Source of the DNA: Methylococcus sp. UBA6136
GTDB lineage: Bacteria > Pseudomonadota > Gammaproteobacteria > Methylococcales > Methylococcaceae
Length of the DNA: 14,676 bases
NCBI GenBank assembly: GCA_002423305.1
Contig: DIVI01000224.1
Coordinates: 1-14,676, forward strand
Direction: 5' to 3'
A model generated the notes under the pieces. It was not told the DNA's origin. It saw nothing but the letters and a program-made list of their open reading frames with translations, and did not search any database. The translations under genes were made by a program, and so were the position numbers. This document shows positions 1 to 7,780 of this stretch, piece by piece; position 1 is the first letter of the stretch; the number at the start of each line of letters is the position of its first letter.

Positions 1-1346
1 ACCATGGCCAGGCCCAGCCCGGTGCCTCCTGGTTTTCCCGTGGCAAAGGGGCGGATGCCGGTCTCCAGGAGTTCATCGCTGAAGCCCGGTCCATTGTCGG
101 TGACGGTGATGGCCACTCGCTGATCCCCCTGGGGCCTGATCGCAATCCGGATGTTTCCGGGCCGAGGACCCATGGCTTGTGCGGCGTTGAGGATCAGGTT
201 GAGCAAGCACTGGCGGATGCGGCTTTCGGGCAGCTGGCAGACCATGGGTCCGGGAGAATCCAGAGACAGCCGGATGGTCGGTGGAATCTGGTAGCGCAAT
301 AAGGCGACCAATTTCTGGCTCATGAGGGTCAAATCGAATTCCGTAACCGGTGCCGGCGTATGTTTGCTCAGATCAAGCAGCTCATTGAGCAAACGGCCCA
401 TGCGCTTTAATTCATCGATGATCAGCGCAATACGTTGGGTTTTGTCGGGATCTTCGATTTCCCGGTACAAATTGGCGCAACTCATCTGGATGCCCGCCAG
501 GGGGTTGCGCAATTCGTGGGCAATGCCCGCCGCTAGTTCACCCACGGCCGCCAGCCGTTCATTGCGAGACAGGCTGGCCTGCTGTTCCAGTAGTGCGCCG
601 GTGGCTGATCTGACCTCTCCTTCCAGGGATTCCGCGTAGTGCCGTTTGTCTTCCTCCAGCTCGGCCAGATGCGACACCATGTCGTTGTAGCTGTTGAAAA
701 CAGGCATCAGCAATGGGTCCACCCGCGGTGCCTCGATCGGCGTGTAATCCTCCTTGGAGAGCCGCAACAGCAAGCGTTGTAGATCTTTCAGCGGCGCCAG
801 AATCCGATAGCGCAGGAATACGCCGACCAGAATCAGCAGGCCAAGGGCTGTGGCGAAGACGAGAATGATCTCGTTTCGCGTGGAATGGCTGATGTCCTCG
901 AGCATGGCTTCGCGGTTAAGCGTTTCCGCGTCCATGATCGAACTGGTCACATTCAGGGCCCGCAGCAGCTGGGCTTCCTGTTCTTCCAGTGTGGCTCGAG
1001 TATCCGTGAAATCGGAAATGGTTTTCCGAAGTTCCTTTAGCTTGAGTGGGGTTTCCGGGGCCACATGGTGGTCATTGCTGGCTAGGTCGACAATCTCGGC
1101 CGTCAGTCGGGATAGTCGTTGCCCCTGCAACTCCCGGTTTTGGGAAATGAAATAGTCGGTTAGCGAAGCCTGTATGTCGCTCGCCACCTGCTGAATCCGG
1201 TGGGCATAGGTTACGTAGGCCCGCATGGTTTCCAGCCGCTCGAAATTGCGCCAGATCATTCCGCCCAACAGCGCAAGCACCATCAACAGCAGGCCGAGAA
1301 CGGCCCATACCCGAAGCTGTGCGTAACGGTAGGGAAACGTGTTCAA
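1..1346 (-). CDS. Membrane sensor histidine kinase, NtrB/ZraS-like, 3' end cut by window edge
   Basis: This gene encodes an inner-membrane sensor kinase that should autophosphorylate a histidine and pass the phosphate to a response regulator not in the window. Translating the minus strand from a TTG at 1346 gives 448 residues without a stop before the left edge. A hydrophobic segment at about residues 12-32 and another at 159-178 flank an extracytoplasmic helical sensor region. A HAMP-like linker follows (about 180-230), then a short coiled stretch and the H-box AAGIAHELRNPL with phosphoacceptor His277. The N-box has Asn383 and Asn387, the G1 box is DNGPGFS (417-423) and the G2 box is GTGLGLAM (441-448). 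The H-box and N-box resemble kinases that partner sigma-54 activators such as NtrC and ZraR; that pairing is inferred. The TTG start is the only plausible initiator between an in-frame stop near 1380 and the first membrane segment, but it has no clear ribosome binding site. The downstream neighbour, possibly the regulator, is missing. Confidence 0.9.
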   Translation of the reverse strand, partial: MNTFPYRYAQLRVWAVLGLLLMVLALLGGMIWRNFERLETMRAYVTYAHRIQQVASDIQASLTDYFISQNRELQGQRLSRLTAEIVDLASNDHHVAPETPLKLKELRKTISDFTDTRATLEEQEAQLLRALNVTSSIMDAETLNREAMLEDISHSTRNEIILVFATALGLLILVGVFLRYRILAPLKDLQRLLLRLSKEDYTPIEAPRVDPLLMPVFNSYNDMVSHLAELEEDKRHYAESLEGEVRSATGALLEQQASLSRNERLAAVGELAAGIAHELRNPLAGIQMSCANLYREIEDPDKTQRIALIIDELKRMGRLLNELLDLSKHTPAPVTEFDLTLMSQKLVALLRYQIPPTIRLSLDSPGPMVCQLPESRIRQCLLNLILNAAQAMGPRPGNIRIAIRPQGDQRVAITVTDNGPGFSDELLETGIRPFATGKPGGTGLGLAM

Positions 1347-1357
1347 AATAACCGGGC

Positions 1358-1395
1358 AGAAAAATGAAAAGCCCGGGCATTATAAACAGGGGCTC
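1358..1395 (-). terminator. Possible intrinsic terminator between the RHH gene and the kinase gene
   Basis: Read on the minus strand, AGCCC (1394-1390) can pair with GGGCT (1374-1370), extendable by a G:U pair, around a 15-nt loop. It is followed by TTTTCATTTTT. The stem is short and the loop long, so termination may be partial. The overlapping palindrome GCCCGGGC (1371-1378) could form a competing structure. A perfect TATAAT lies inside the loop region. Confidence 0.35.
1379..1384 (-). promoter_or_regulatory. Candidate -10 element for the histidine kinase gene
   Basis: The minus strand carries a perfect TATAAT, which would place the transcription start near 1372 and give a leader of about 26 nt before the TTG start at 1346. 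No recognisable -35 hexamer lies 16-18 bp upstream and there is no TGn extension. An activator-dependent or weak promoter is therefore the best case. Chance occurrence cannot be excluded. Confidence 0.3.
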
Positions 1396-1441
1396 ACTGA
1401 CAGCTTTGGATGTTTGTATCGCACAAAGAACCGGTTACCTG

Positions 1442-1678
1442 TCAGGTCTCGGTACTGTCAGGAACATAATGCTGCTGGTAATAACAGGCCAATGCCCTCT
1501 CGACGACTTCATAAAGGTGCAAGTTTTCGTCCGAAGCTATGCTGCGCAGGATGTCGTTGGATTCGCCGCTCAGCTTCACATTGAGCTGGTGAACCCGATC
1601 GGTATGGTGTCTGGAATGCGCAATCCATGACCGGGCAGGACGGCGATCTTTATCGGTCTGGTGTTCGTTGTTGGACAT
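1442..1678 (-). CDS. Small ribbon-helix-helix-like protein (78 aa)
   Basis: The protein has a charged, His- and Arg-rich N-terminal arm (residues 1-30). A segment starting LNVKLSGESNDILRSIA follows, then a second helix around LYEVVERALACYY. This strand-helix-helix pattern, with alternating hydrophobic residues in the strand, is what MetJ/Arc-type (ribbon-helix-helix) DNA-binding proteins show. A role as a dimeric DNA-binding regulator is therefore the likely reading, by pattern only. The gene starts 24 bp after the SulP stop, so it is probably co-transcribed with that transporter. No toxin gene adjoins it, which argues against a simple toxin-antitoxin antitoxin. There is no strong Shine-Dalgarno sequence. 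Length and fold pattern support a real gene, but the function is a guess. Confidence 0.6.
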   Translation of the reverse strand: MSNNEHQTDKDRRPARSWIAHSRHHTDRVHQLNVKLSGESNDILRSIASDENLHLYEVVERALACYYQQHYVPDSTET

Positions 1679-1702
1679 GAGCGTGCTCGCTGAAGACCCT
1701 GA

Positions 1703-3361
1703 TTATTTGTGTGACAAAGCTGATTTTCGCCGAACCGACAGCGGATGGCTGGAGGATGCCTCAAGAGAGTCCATACCACATATCCGACACTGGCCGCCGC
1801 GATCGATAGAATCCTTTCGGTAGTGCTCGATGAACTCCATGACCGTATGGTCAATGAGGAAAGCGTCCGACAGATCGAAGATCACGGTCTTGCCGTCAGG
1901 CAGTTCCGCCAGCTCGCTTTTCAGCGCGATAAAGTTAGAAAAAATCGCCGATCCCTGAATCCGCACTTGAATGGTGTCGGGATCAGGGTAGGTCATCTCG
2001 TAGGAAATCTTCAGCAGGTTGCCCAGCTTCACGCCCCGGGCCAGATGAATCATTACCTTGGTCAGGATACCGATCAGAACGCCCACCAGAAGATCGGTGG
2101 ACAACACACCGACGATGGTGATGACAAAAATCACCAATTGCTCGCGGCCGATGTCCATCGTCTTGGCAAACTCCTTGGGTGAAGCCAGCCGAAACCCGGT
2201 ATACACCAAAAGCGAAGCCAGCGAGGCCAGCGGAATTTCGTGTATCAGCCAAGGAAAAAACAGGACGAAGATCCCCAGAAACAGGCCATGAAAGAAGTTG
2301 GCCCATCCGGTCTTTGCGCCATCGGACACATTAGCGGATGAGCGCACGATTTCCGCGATCATCGGCAGCCCACCGACCAAACTGGCCAACAGATTGCCAA
2401 CGCCGACGGCGGTCAGATCCCGATTAAGATCGGAATAGCGCTTGTATGGGTCCAGTTTGTCGACCGCGGTGGTGCTGAGCAGCGTCTCCAGGCTACCGAC
2501 CAGACAGATGGAAATGACCGCACCCCAAAAGGCCGTCGTACCGATCTTTCCAAAATCAGGGAAATAGAAACTGGACAACACATCGTTGGGGAGGCTGACC
2601 AGGAACCTCGGACCCACGGTGTACTCATGGTGGGGCAGAAAAGCCTGGTCGGGCATGAACATGTAGACGTGTTCATGATCGAGATCGAAATACCGTTCCA
2701 GTGCCATGCCCACGGCAATGACCAGCAGCGGTCCGGGGATTCGCTTGAGTTTGGGATTCCTTACCAGGGCCCAGAGCATGAGAATGGCCAGCCCGGAGAA
2801 ACCGATCAGGGAAATTTCCGGATTCAGGTTAGCGAGGCTGTGGGGAATTTCGGCGATGGTCGGGAGAATCTCGCTGCTTTCCGGCCTGACGCCCAGCATC
2901 ACGTGGATCTGCTTGGCCATGATGATGATGCCAATGGCTGCGAGCATGCCATGCACCACCGAGGCCGGAAAATAGGCATTCAGCCGGCCCGCTTTCAACA
3001 GCCCCATGAGGATTTGCAGCAGGCTGGCCACGAGAATGGCTGCCAGCGTGTAGTGATAACCGGCCATGGCATCGCCCTCCCCCAGCGACTGCACGGCGGA
3101 GAGGATGACGACAATCAAACCCGCCGCCGGGCCGTTGATCGTCACATAGGAACCGCTGATCCGCGACACGACCACGCCGCCGATCACCGCCGAGATGATC
3201 CCGCTCATCGGGGGGAATCCGGAGGCCATGGCGATACCCAGACAGAGGGGCAGTGCGATCAGAAAAACCAGAAAGCCGGCGGTCATGTCGGATCGCCAGT
3301 TTTCCAGCAAACCGGGGAAGCCGTTTTGCGGGACAGAAACAGAAGATTCAGCTTTTGACAT
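1703..3361 (-). CDS. SulP-family inorganic anion transporter with STAS domain
   Basis: This is an inner-membrane transporter of the SLC26/SulP superfamily, whose bacterial members move sulfate, bicarbonate or other anions. The 552-residue length fits the family. Hydrophobic segments fill residues 27-440, starting with DMTAGFLVFLIALPLCLGIA and the SGSYVTINGPAAG motif (70-81). The C-terminal STAS domain spans about 461-535 and holds the conserved DLSDAFLIDHTVMEF stretch (496-510). Sequence alone does not decide the substrate. Closely similar bacterial SulP proteins are often proposed as bicarbonate carriers, yet the secreted sulfatase in the neighbouring run makes sulfate an alternative. No carbonic anhydrase gene is seen here. 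The ATG at 3361 gives the expected short cytoplasmic N-terminus. No clear Shine-Dalgarno sequence is present. A sigma-54-like promoter lies about 36 bp upstream. The last 15 residues are basic and nonconserved. Confidence 0.95.
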   Translation of the reverse strand: MSKAESSVSVPQNGFPGLLENWRSDMTAGFLVFLIALPLCLGIAMASGFPPMSGIISAVIGGVVVSRISGSYVTINGPAAGLIVVILSAVQSLGEGDAMAGYHYTLAAILVASLLQILMGLLKAGRLNAYFPASVVHGMLAAIGIIIMAKQIHVMLGVRPESSEILPTIAEIPHSLANLNPEISLIGFSGLAILMLWALVRNPKLKRIPGPLLVIAVGMALERYFDLDHEHVYMFMPDQAFLPHHEYTVGPRFLVSLPNDVLSSFYFPDFGKIGTTAFWGAVISICLVGSLETLLSTTAVDKLDPYKRYSDLNRDLTAVGVGNLLASLVGGLPMIAEIVRSSANVSDGAKTGWANFFHGLFLGIFVLFFPWLIHEIPLASLASLLVYTGFRLASPKEFAKTMDIGREQLVIFVITIVGVLSTDLLVGVLIGILTKVMIHLARGVKLGNLLKISYEMTYPDPDTIQVRIQGSAIFSNFIALKSELAELPDGKTVIFDLSDAFLIDHTVMEFIEHYRKDSIDRGGQCRICGMDSLEASSSHPLSVRRKSALSHK

Positions 3362-3396
3362 GGAGGTCAGAGGGGTTATGGACTTAGGCGAAAACT

Positions 3397-3413
3397 AGCC
3401 AACTTCATGCCAA
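3397..3413 (-). promoter_or_regulatory. Sigma-54 (RpoN) type -24/-12 promoter upstream of the SulP gene
   Basis: The minus strand reads TTGGCATGAAGTTGGCT. Against the RpoN consensus YTGGCACGRNNNTTGCW it matches 15 of 17 positions, counting the N positions as matches. The diagnostic GG and GC doublets are separated by exactly 10 bp. The expected start site, about 12 bp after the GC, falls near 3386 and gives a 5' leader of about 25 nt before the SulP ATG at 3361. Position, orientation and spacing are all appropriate. No activator binding sites or IHF site were recognised upstream, although 3430-3465 is AT-rich. Confidence 0.55.
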
Positions 3414-3494
3414 CAAACCGTCAGCGTTCAATGCCCTGTTTTATAGGGAGGTTTTTTATATGCGCCGAGGATGAGGTACTGACACGATTCGAGT

Positions 3495-3516
3495 GGCTGG
3501 TTCAATACACCCAGCC
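3495..3516 (-). terminator. Stem-loop just after the cytochrome gene
   Basis: A perfect 6-bp inverted repeat, GGCTGG and CCAGCC, encloses a 10-nt loop starting 10 bp beyond the cytochrome stop codon on the minus strand. No U-run follows, so it is not a canonical intrinsic terminator. It could protect the 3' end of the mRNA or help Rho-dependent termination. The rest of 3362-3494 holds the sigma-54-like promoter and an AT-rich stretch with a weak CCCT/AGGG hairpin near 3431-3445. Confidence 0.3.
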
Positions 3517-3526
3517 CGGTGCGGTA

Positions 3527-5767
3527 TCAGCGAGACAGTTCACTCTTCAGTTCAAGCAGGCCCGGATCAAAGGGCGCGGTTTTCAAGCCCTTGAGCACGA
3601 TTTTGAGTGCGTCCTTGTTCTTGCCCACGGACTGCAGGGCCACGGCATAGACATAGAGAAATCGGGTGTTCTCGGGGGCCAGCTCGGTAGCTTTGCGCAG
3701 GGATGGCAGGGCATCCATCAGCTTTTTTTGCCGAACGAGGAGGAGTCCCAGGCTATGCTGCAATGAGGCCGCGGCGGGGTATCGCTCCAAGGCGTCGCGC
3801 AGCAAGCTTTCGCCCTCGGCATCCCTGCCGCTCTGGCGATAGAGATCACCGAGATTCACAATCGCTGGAATCCAGCCTGGATCGATGGCAAGGGCTTCCC
3901 GGTAGGCGTGTTCGGCCCCCGCAATATCACCCTTGGCGCTGAGGAAGTTACCCAAATTCACCTGAGAACCCGGTTCGTCGGCATTAAGCTGCTGAGCGGA
4001 CAGGTATTCCTCGCCAGCTAGGTCAAAATCGGCCCGTTCAGCGGATGGAACCTGGTCAGCTGTCACGTCGGCCAGCGTTTCGGCTGCCAGAGCCCGAACA
4101 ACGCGAACCGGGTCACGCAGGAGGGAGTGAGCCGCTTCCCAACGTTGTTCTGGCGGGACGGCGTCCGTCGCTTCAAGCGCCGTGGCTCGTACCAAGGGAT
4201 CGGCATCCTGCATGGCCCGCACCAGACTGGGAAAGGTTTCCGGCGTCAGCCGTTGCCCCAGGGCCTCCGCCGCCGTTGCCCGGGCTATGGCCGGCTGATC
4301 GGTGGCGCGCAGCAAGGTAACAAGCCGGGATTCGGCGTCGGATGCGCCTGTTCGGGCGGCATGAAGGGTCTCCGCATAATCCTGATATCCCTTAGGTTCA
4401 TGGCCCAGCCGTTGTCTCAGCGCCTCGGCCGCCCATTGCGGCGACTTGTCCGTGTGGCATTGATTGCACGCATTCGGGGTGCCGATCTTGACGGAAAGAT
4501 CAGGGCGCGGGATCCGAAAACTATGATCGCGACGGGCATCGACCACCATATAGAGCTTGGCGGGCATGTGGCATTCGACACACTGACTGGCCCTCGAACC
4601 CGTCTCATGAAAATGATGCGAAGGCGCATCGAATCGATCGGCCGCATGACATTGCAGGCATACGCCGTCCCCCTCGGCCCGAAGCTTCAGTCTGTGGGGC
4701 TCATGGCAGTCACTGCAGGTCACGCCTGCGTGATTCATGCGGCTTTGCAGGAACGACCCGTACTCGTAAACCTCGCCGTCAATCTGACCGTCAGCGTGGT
4801 ACAGACCCTCTCTGAGCACCGCCGGCAAATGGCTGTTCATCAGCGGATCGCCCGGCCGAACATCCGCGAACCACTGGCCGCGTCGCGAGTGGCAGCGCGC
4901 ACAGGTTTCAATCTCCTTGCTGCTTGTTCGAGCGGGATCGCGGGCCGCATTCCCCGACGTGGAGTTGATGGCCCAGTGAGCCCCCTTGCGCTCATCGAGT
5001 TGGACAACCAGCCCGTGCGTCCTCGGGTCTATCGACTCGTAACCGGGTGTCTTATTGACCAGGGCCACGTGCTGCGAACCCGGGCCATGACAGGCTTCGC
5101 AGGCAACATCGATTTCCGCCCAGGTCGTGTGATAGCCGCGAGAGGCCTCATCGTAATGCTTCTTCAGATCGGTGGAATGACAGTCGGCACACATGAAATT
5201 CCAGTTCTGCGACAGCTTGGTCCAGTGCAGTTCGTCGCGATGGTCGATCTTTTCGTTGGGATATAGATGGAACCAGCGCTGACCACCGTCCGCTTGTGGT
5301 CGGCTGTCCCAGGCGATGGACAGCGCCTGGAGTCGTCCACCCGGCAGTTCGATCAGGTATTGCTGCAGCGGGGTCACGCCAAAGGTGTACTTGATTTCGA
5401 AATCTGCTAGCTTTCCGTCCGCGCCGTCTGTGCGCACCATGAACCGGCCGTCTTGGCGAAAGAACTCCGAGGCCACGCCATCCTTGCTGAAGGTGTCACG
5501 GTTGAAGTGCGCCAGCACCGTCTGCTCATTCGCCTCCTGCATCGCCAGATCGTGATGCGAGCCCTGCCAGAGCCGGTCCTGCTCGGCATGGCAGCCGGCA
5601 CAGGTCGCGCGTCCGACGAAGCCGGGTGCGGGGAGAGATGGCGACTGATTCGATGAAAGGACCGTTTCAGGCGGCCAATGGCCGCGGCTGGCCAACAAGC
5701 CCGAGGCGAGCAAAAGCAGCGCAATGACACCGGCCGCGACGAGGCGGCGACGGCGTGAATCAAACAT
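3527..5767 (-). CDS. Octaheme c-type cytochrome with HEAT-like and TPR repeats
   Basis: This 746-residue envelope cytochrome has eight CXXCH haem-binding motifs. Their first cysteines are at residues 56, 193, 223, 289, 351, 370, 396 and 434. A single hydrophobic segment (about 9-27) after a run of arginines is a signal peptide or membrane anchor, so the haem domain faces the periplasm. After the haems, about 478-570 shows HEAT-like helical repeats and about 580-740 shows four or so tetratricopeptide repeats, for example LGNFLSAKGDIAGAEHAYREA. The haem part resembles the cytochrome c554 and doubled-CXXCH group. The repeats suggest protein docking. The likely role is electron transfer in a complex (inference). 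The ATG at 5767 is preferred because the arginines and hydrophobic segment follow at once. A longer reading to 5830 would overlap the barrel gene and add a Cys-rich stretch unlike a signal peptide. The gene starts 28 bp after the barrel gene and is the last member of the run. Confidence 0.93.
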   Translation of the reverse strand: MFDSRRRRLVAAGVIALLLLASGLLASRGHWPPETVLSSNQSPSLPAPGFVGRATCAGCHAEQDRLWQGSHHDLAMQEANEQTVLAHFNRDTFSKDGVASEFFRQDGRFMVRTDGADGKLADFEIKYTFGVTPLQQYLIELPGGRLQALSIAWDSRPQADGGQRWFHLYPNEKIDHRDELHWTKLSQNWNFMCADCHSTDLKKHYDEASRGYHTTWAEIDVACEACHGPGSQHVALVNKTPGYESIDPRTHGLVVQLDERKGAHWAINSTSGNAARDPARTSSKEIETCARCHSRRGQWFADVRPGDPLMNSHLPAVLREGLYHADGQIDGEVYEYGSFLQSRMNHAGVTCSDCHEPHRLKLRAEGDGVCLQCHAADRFDAPSHHFHETGSRASQCVECHMPAKLYMVVDARRDHSFRIPRPDLSVKIGTPNACNQCHTDKSPQWAAEALRQRLGHEPKGYQDYAETLHAARTGASDAESRLVTLLRATDQPAIARATAAEALGQRLTPETFPSLVRAMQDADPLVRATALEATDAVPPEQRWEAAHSLLRDPVRVVRALAAETLADVTADQVPSAERADFDLAGEEYLSAQQLNADEPGSQVNLGNFLSAKGDIAGAEHAYREALAIDPGWIPAIVNLGDLYRQSGRDAEGESLLRDALERYPAAASLQHSLGLLLVRQKKLMDALPSLRKATELAPENTRFLYVYAVALQSVGKNKDALKIVLKGLKTAPFDPGLLELKSELSR

Positions 5768-5795
5768 GATTCTTTTTCGAGAGCAGAGGCATGGT

Positions 5796-6665
5796 TTACC
5801 AGTAGCCGCTGAACCCGATGAACGGGCCATTCAACAGCGCATTGGTCGAAGCCGGACCCCCCTTGTCGACGTTGTACTTGAGCGCCTTGTAGCCCAGCTC
5901 GATGGACAGAGGCACATCAAATGCCGATAGGCGATAGCCGACCATGCCCAGGACGCCTCCGGTGAAATTGACGTTCTGCGCGCCAAAGCCACCGACATTG
6001 CCATCCACCATCATGAAGATGTCCGGGTTGAAATCGACAAGAAAGCGGCCGCCCAAGATGGGGCTCGTAAAGCTTTGACTGCTGGAATACTGGCGCTCGA
6101 TGTAGCCCAGCGGGCCCGCCACCGTGACGCTGTTGTCGAGCCAGATCGTTCTTGCTCCGGCATAGAGGTCCAGCCGATTGGGACGCTTCTTGCCATGCCA
6201 GCCCGGTATCTCGGCGGCCGTGGGACCAAACAGCCGATAGGTCAGGCCGTAGTCCATCAAGCCCAGTGAGCTGTCCAGCCCATTGCTCAAGGGGCTGAAG
6301 CGCGGTTTGAGGGCCAGGTCGACATAATTGCCGTCGAGGAAAAATCCCACCCGGTCGTAATGGGCCTCCGCGCGCCCCATGAAACCGACCGGAAAACGTC
6401 GCGACTTGCTGTTGATGTCGAGAAAGCTGGCATCAATCGAGCGGCTGAAGGGACCCACGTTGTAATTGCCGGTCGCACCAGCCAGCCAGGTGTAGAGCGA
6501 CAGGTTGAAGCCCCAGGGCGAGGCCGGGGGTTCGGGTAGGGCGGTCGGTGAAGGTGTTACGGTCTCGGCAGCGGCTTCCTTAACGGGCGGCGCGGCCGGG
6601 GCCGCGACGGAAACAGCCAGGAGAAAGGACGATAAGGCACCTGAGCGCAGAAAACCCGACTTCAT
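5796..6665 (-). CDS. Outer-membrane beta-barrel protein (289 aa)
   Basis: The predicted protein begins with a basic N-terminus and hydrophobic stretch (residues 1-25), a plausible Sec signal peptide. A Pro/Ala-rich linker follows (about 25-50). The remainder is rich in alternating polar and aromatic residues typical of transmembrane beta strands, such as WGFNLSLYTWLAG, VGFFLDGNYVDLAL and RLDLYAGARTIWL. It ends in GFSGYW; a terminal aromatic residue is the classic BamA recognition signal. Barrel size cannot be counted exactly from sequence, but it is far smaller than MtrB-type porins. The ATG at 6665 has a short GGA upstream and places the signal peptide correctly. An alternative TTG at 6716 would overlap the preceding stop and add a second hydrophobic stretch. 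The gene lies 47 bp after the HAD phosphatase gene and 28 bp before the cytochrome gene, consistent with a shared envelope function. No specific family name could be assigned with confidence. Confidence 0.8.
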   Translation of the reverse strand: MKSGFLRSGALSSFLLAVSVAAPAAPPVKEAAAETVTPSPTALPEPPASPWGFNLSLYTWLAGATGNYNVGPFSRSIDASFLDINSKSRRFPVGFMGRAEAHYDRVGFFLDGNYVDLALKPRFSPLSNGLDSSLGLMDYGLTYRLFGPTAAEIPGWHGKKRPNRLDLYAGARTIWLDNSVTVAGPLGYIERQYSSSQSFTSPILGGRFLVDFNPDIFMMVDGNVGGFGAQNVNFTGGVLGMVGYRLSAFDVPLSIELGYKALKYNVDKGGPASTNALLNGPFIGFSGYW

Positions 6666-6712
6666 ATGAGGATCCAGAAAAATCGAAAAAAGAGAAAAGA
6701 TGGGGGCAAACG

Positions 6713-7747
6713 TCAACGCGGCTTATGGGGAGCCGGGAACATCGTCTTCCAGTCTTTCTGCTGGCTGATCATGACCCAGCCGCGCTTCGCCGCCTCGTCG
6801 AGCCCCCGGTCCAGTTTTCCAAATGAGGACTGACGGTCATAGGCCGTTTCCCGCTCGGCATCGTCATGATGAACGATCACACCCAGACCGGGATGCGGAC
6901 CGGCAGTCGTCCATTCCAGCATCTCGAAGTCGCCATCCGAATTGCCGAACGCCGCAATCGGGCGTCGTCCGATCAGCTGGTGGATGCCCACCGGTTTGCC
7001 CGCCTTGTCGTCGATGAAATCCATCTCGGGCAGCCGGATCAGCTCTGGCTGGCCGCTCTCGGTCGAGTACTTCACCTTGATCCGGCTACCGATCACCTGT
7101 TCGGGCGGAATGCCGTAGACCTTTTCCACCCAGGGACGCATGAACTCGACGCCGCCGCCGGAGACGATATAGGTCTTGAAGCCGTTCGCCCGGAGATAGG
7201 CCAGGACTTCCAGCATGGGCTGATAGACCAGTTCGGTGTAGGGACGGTTGTACTTGGGATGACGCTCCGTTGCCAGCCAGTCGCGGACGATACCCTCGAA
7301 CGCCTCGGTGGTCATGCCGGCATGGCTGGCCATGATCAGCTCTACCAGGCCCTGCATGCCGGTGGCTTGCAGGGCGGCCAGGTCGCCTTCCAGCACGGCC
7401 TTGAATGGGGGTGTGATCTTCCATTCCGGATGTTGGGGCGCCAGCTGGCGGACGCGATCGAGGGCGAACGCCAGCTGGACATACATGGGCTGTTCCGACC
7501 AGAGTGTGCCGTCGTTATCGAAGACGGCGATGCGTTCACCGGGTGGCACGTAATCCGGTCCGCCCTTTTTCGTTACTTGGGTGACGAACCTGAGAATGGC
7601 CTCCTTGGTAGGGCCTTTGTTCCAGGAGGGCAGCGGATCGGCTGCCGAAACGATGTCCGCACGGACCAGTGCCAGCAGAAAAAACAGAGCCAGACCGGCT
7701 CCTCGGTTCAGGTGATGTGTCATGAACGGGTGCTTACCTTGAGTCAT
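6713..7747 (-). CDS. Exported HAD-superfamily phosphatase, phosphoserine-phosphatase-like
   Basis: All four HAD motifs are visible in this 344-residue protein. They are FDNDGTL with nucleophile Asp77 and Asp79, IVSGGG with Ser196, a lysine in DDKAGKP (Lys248 or Lys251), and GNSDGDFEM with Asp271 and Asp273. The long helical cap after motif I places it near the phosphoserine phosphatase branch. Residues 9-36 contain a basic start, a hydrophobic core and VSAA, which reads as a signal peptide, so the enzyme is probably periplasmic. It should cleave phosphate monoesters; the substrate is unknown. Starts at 7747 or at the internal ATG at 7723 (MTHHLNRG) are both possible. The second gives a more standard signal peptide length, while the first has a better-spaced G-rich sequence upstream. 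It lies 33 bp after the aldehyde dehydrogenase gene, and that gap holds a small CCCCG/CGGGG stem (7755-7777). Confidence 0.9.
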   Translation of the reverse strand: MTQGKHPFMTHHLNRGAGLALFFLLALVRADIVSAADPLPSWNKGPTKEAILRFVTQVTKKGGPDYVPPGERIAVFDNDGTLWSEQPMYVQLAFALDRVRQLAPQHPEWKITPPFKAVLEGDLAALQATGMQGLVELIMASHAGMTTEAFEGIVRDWLATERHPKYNRPYTELVYQPMLEVLAYLRANGFKTYIVSGGGVEFMRPWVEKVYGIPPEQVIGSRIKVKYSTESGQPELIRLPEMDFIDDKAGKPVGIHQLIGRRPIAAFGNSDGDFEMLEWTTAGPHPGLGVIVHHDDAERETAYDRQSSFGKLDRGLDEAAKRGWVMISQQKDWKTMFPAPHKPR

Positions 7748-7780
7748 TGATCTGCCCCGGGTGTTTTCGGGTCGGGGAGC

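Noticed and set aside
1072..1380. Minus-strand 102-codon frame starting with an ATG at 1380
   Set aside because: It is out of frame with the histidine kinase, whose hydrophobic segments and conserved boxes are continuous in the neighbouring frame from the TTG at 1346.
2627..3358. Plus-strand frame of 243 codons
   Set aside because: It is antisense to the SulP transporter. Its His/Gln/Gly-rich composition is the mirror of membrane-segment codons.
3431..3457. Plus-strand CCCT/AGGG hairpin followed by a T-run
   Set aside because: It would terminate plus-strand transcription, but no plus-strand gene lies upstream. The stem has only 4 bp.
4127..5266. Long open frame on the plus strand (379 codons)
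   Set aside because: It lies wholly antisense to the octaheme cytochrome gene, whose eight haem motifs prove the minus-strand reading. The plus-strand product shows no domain and is a by-product of high GC content.
5768..5830. N-terminal extension of the cytochrome to 5830
   Set aside because: It would overlap the end of the barrel gene and place a Cys-rich, non-signal stretch ahead of a good signal sequence.
6866..7750. Plus-strand frame of 294 codons
   Set aside because: It is antisense to the HAD phosphatase gene, where all catalytic motifs are on the minus strand.
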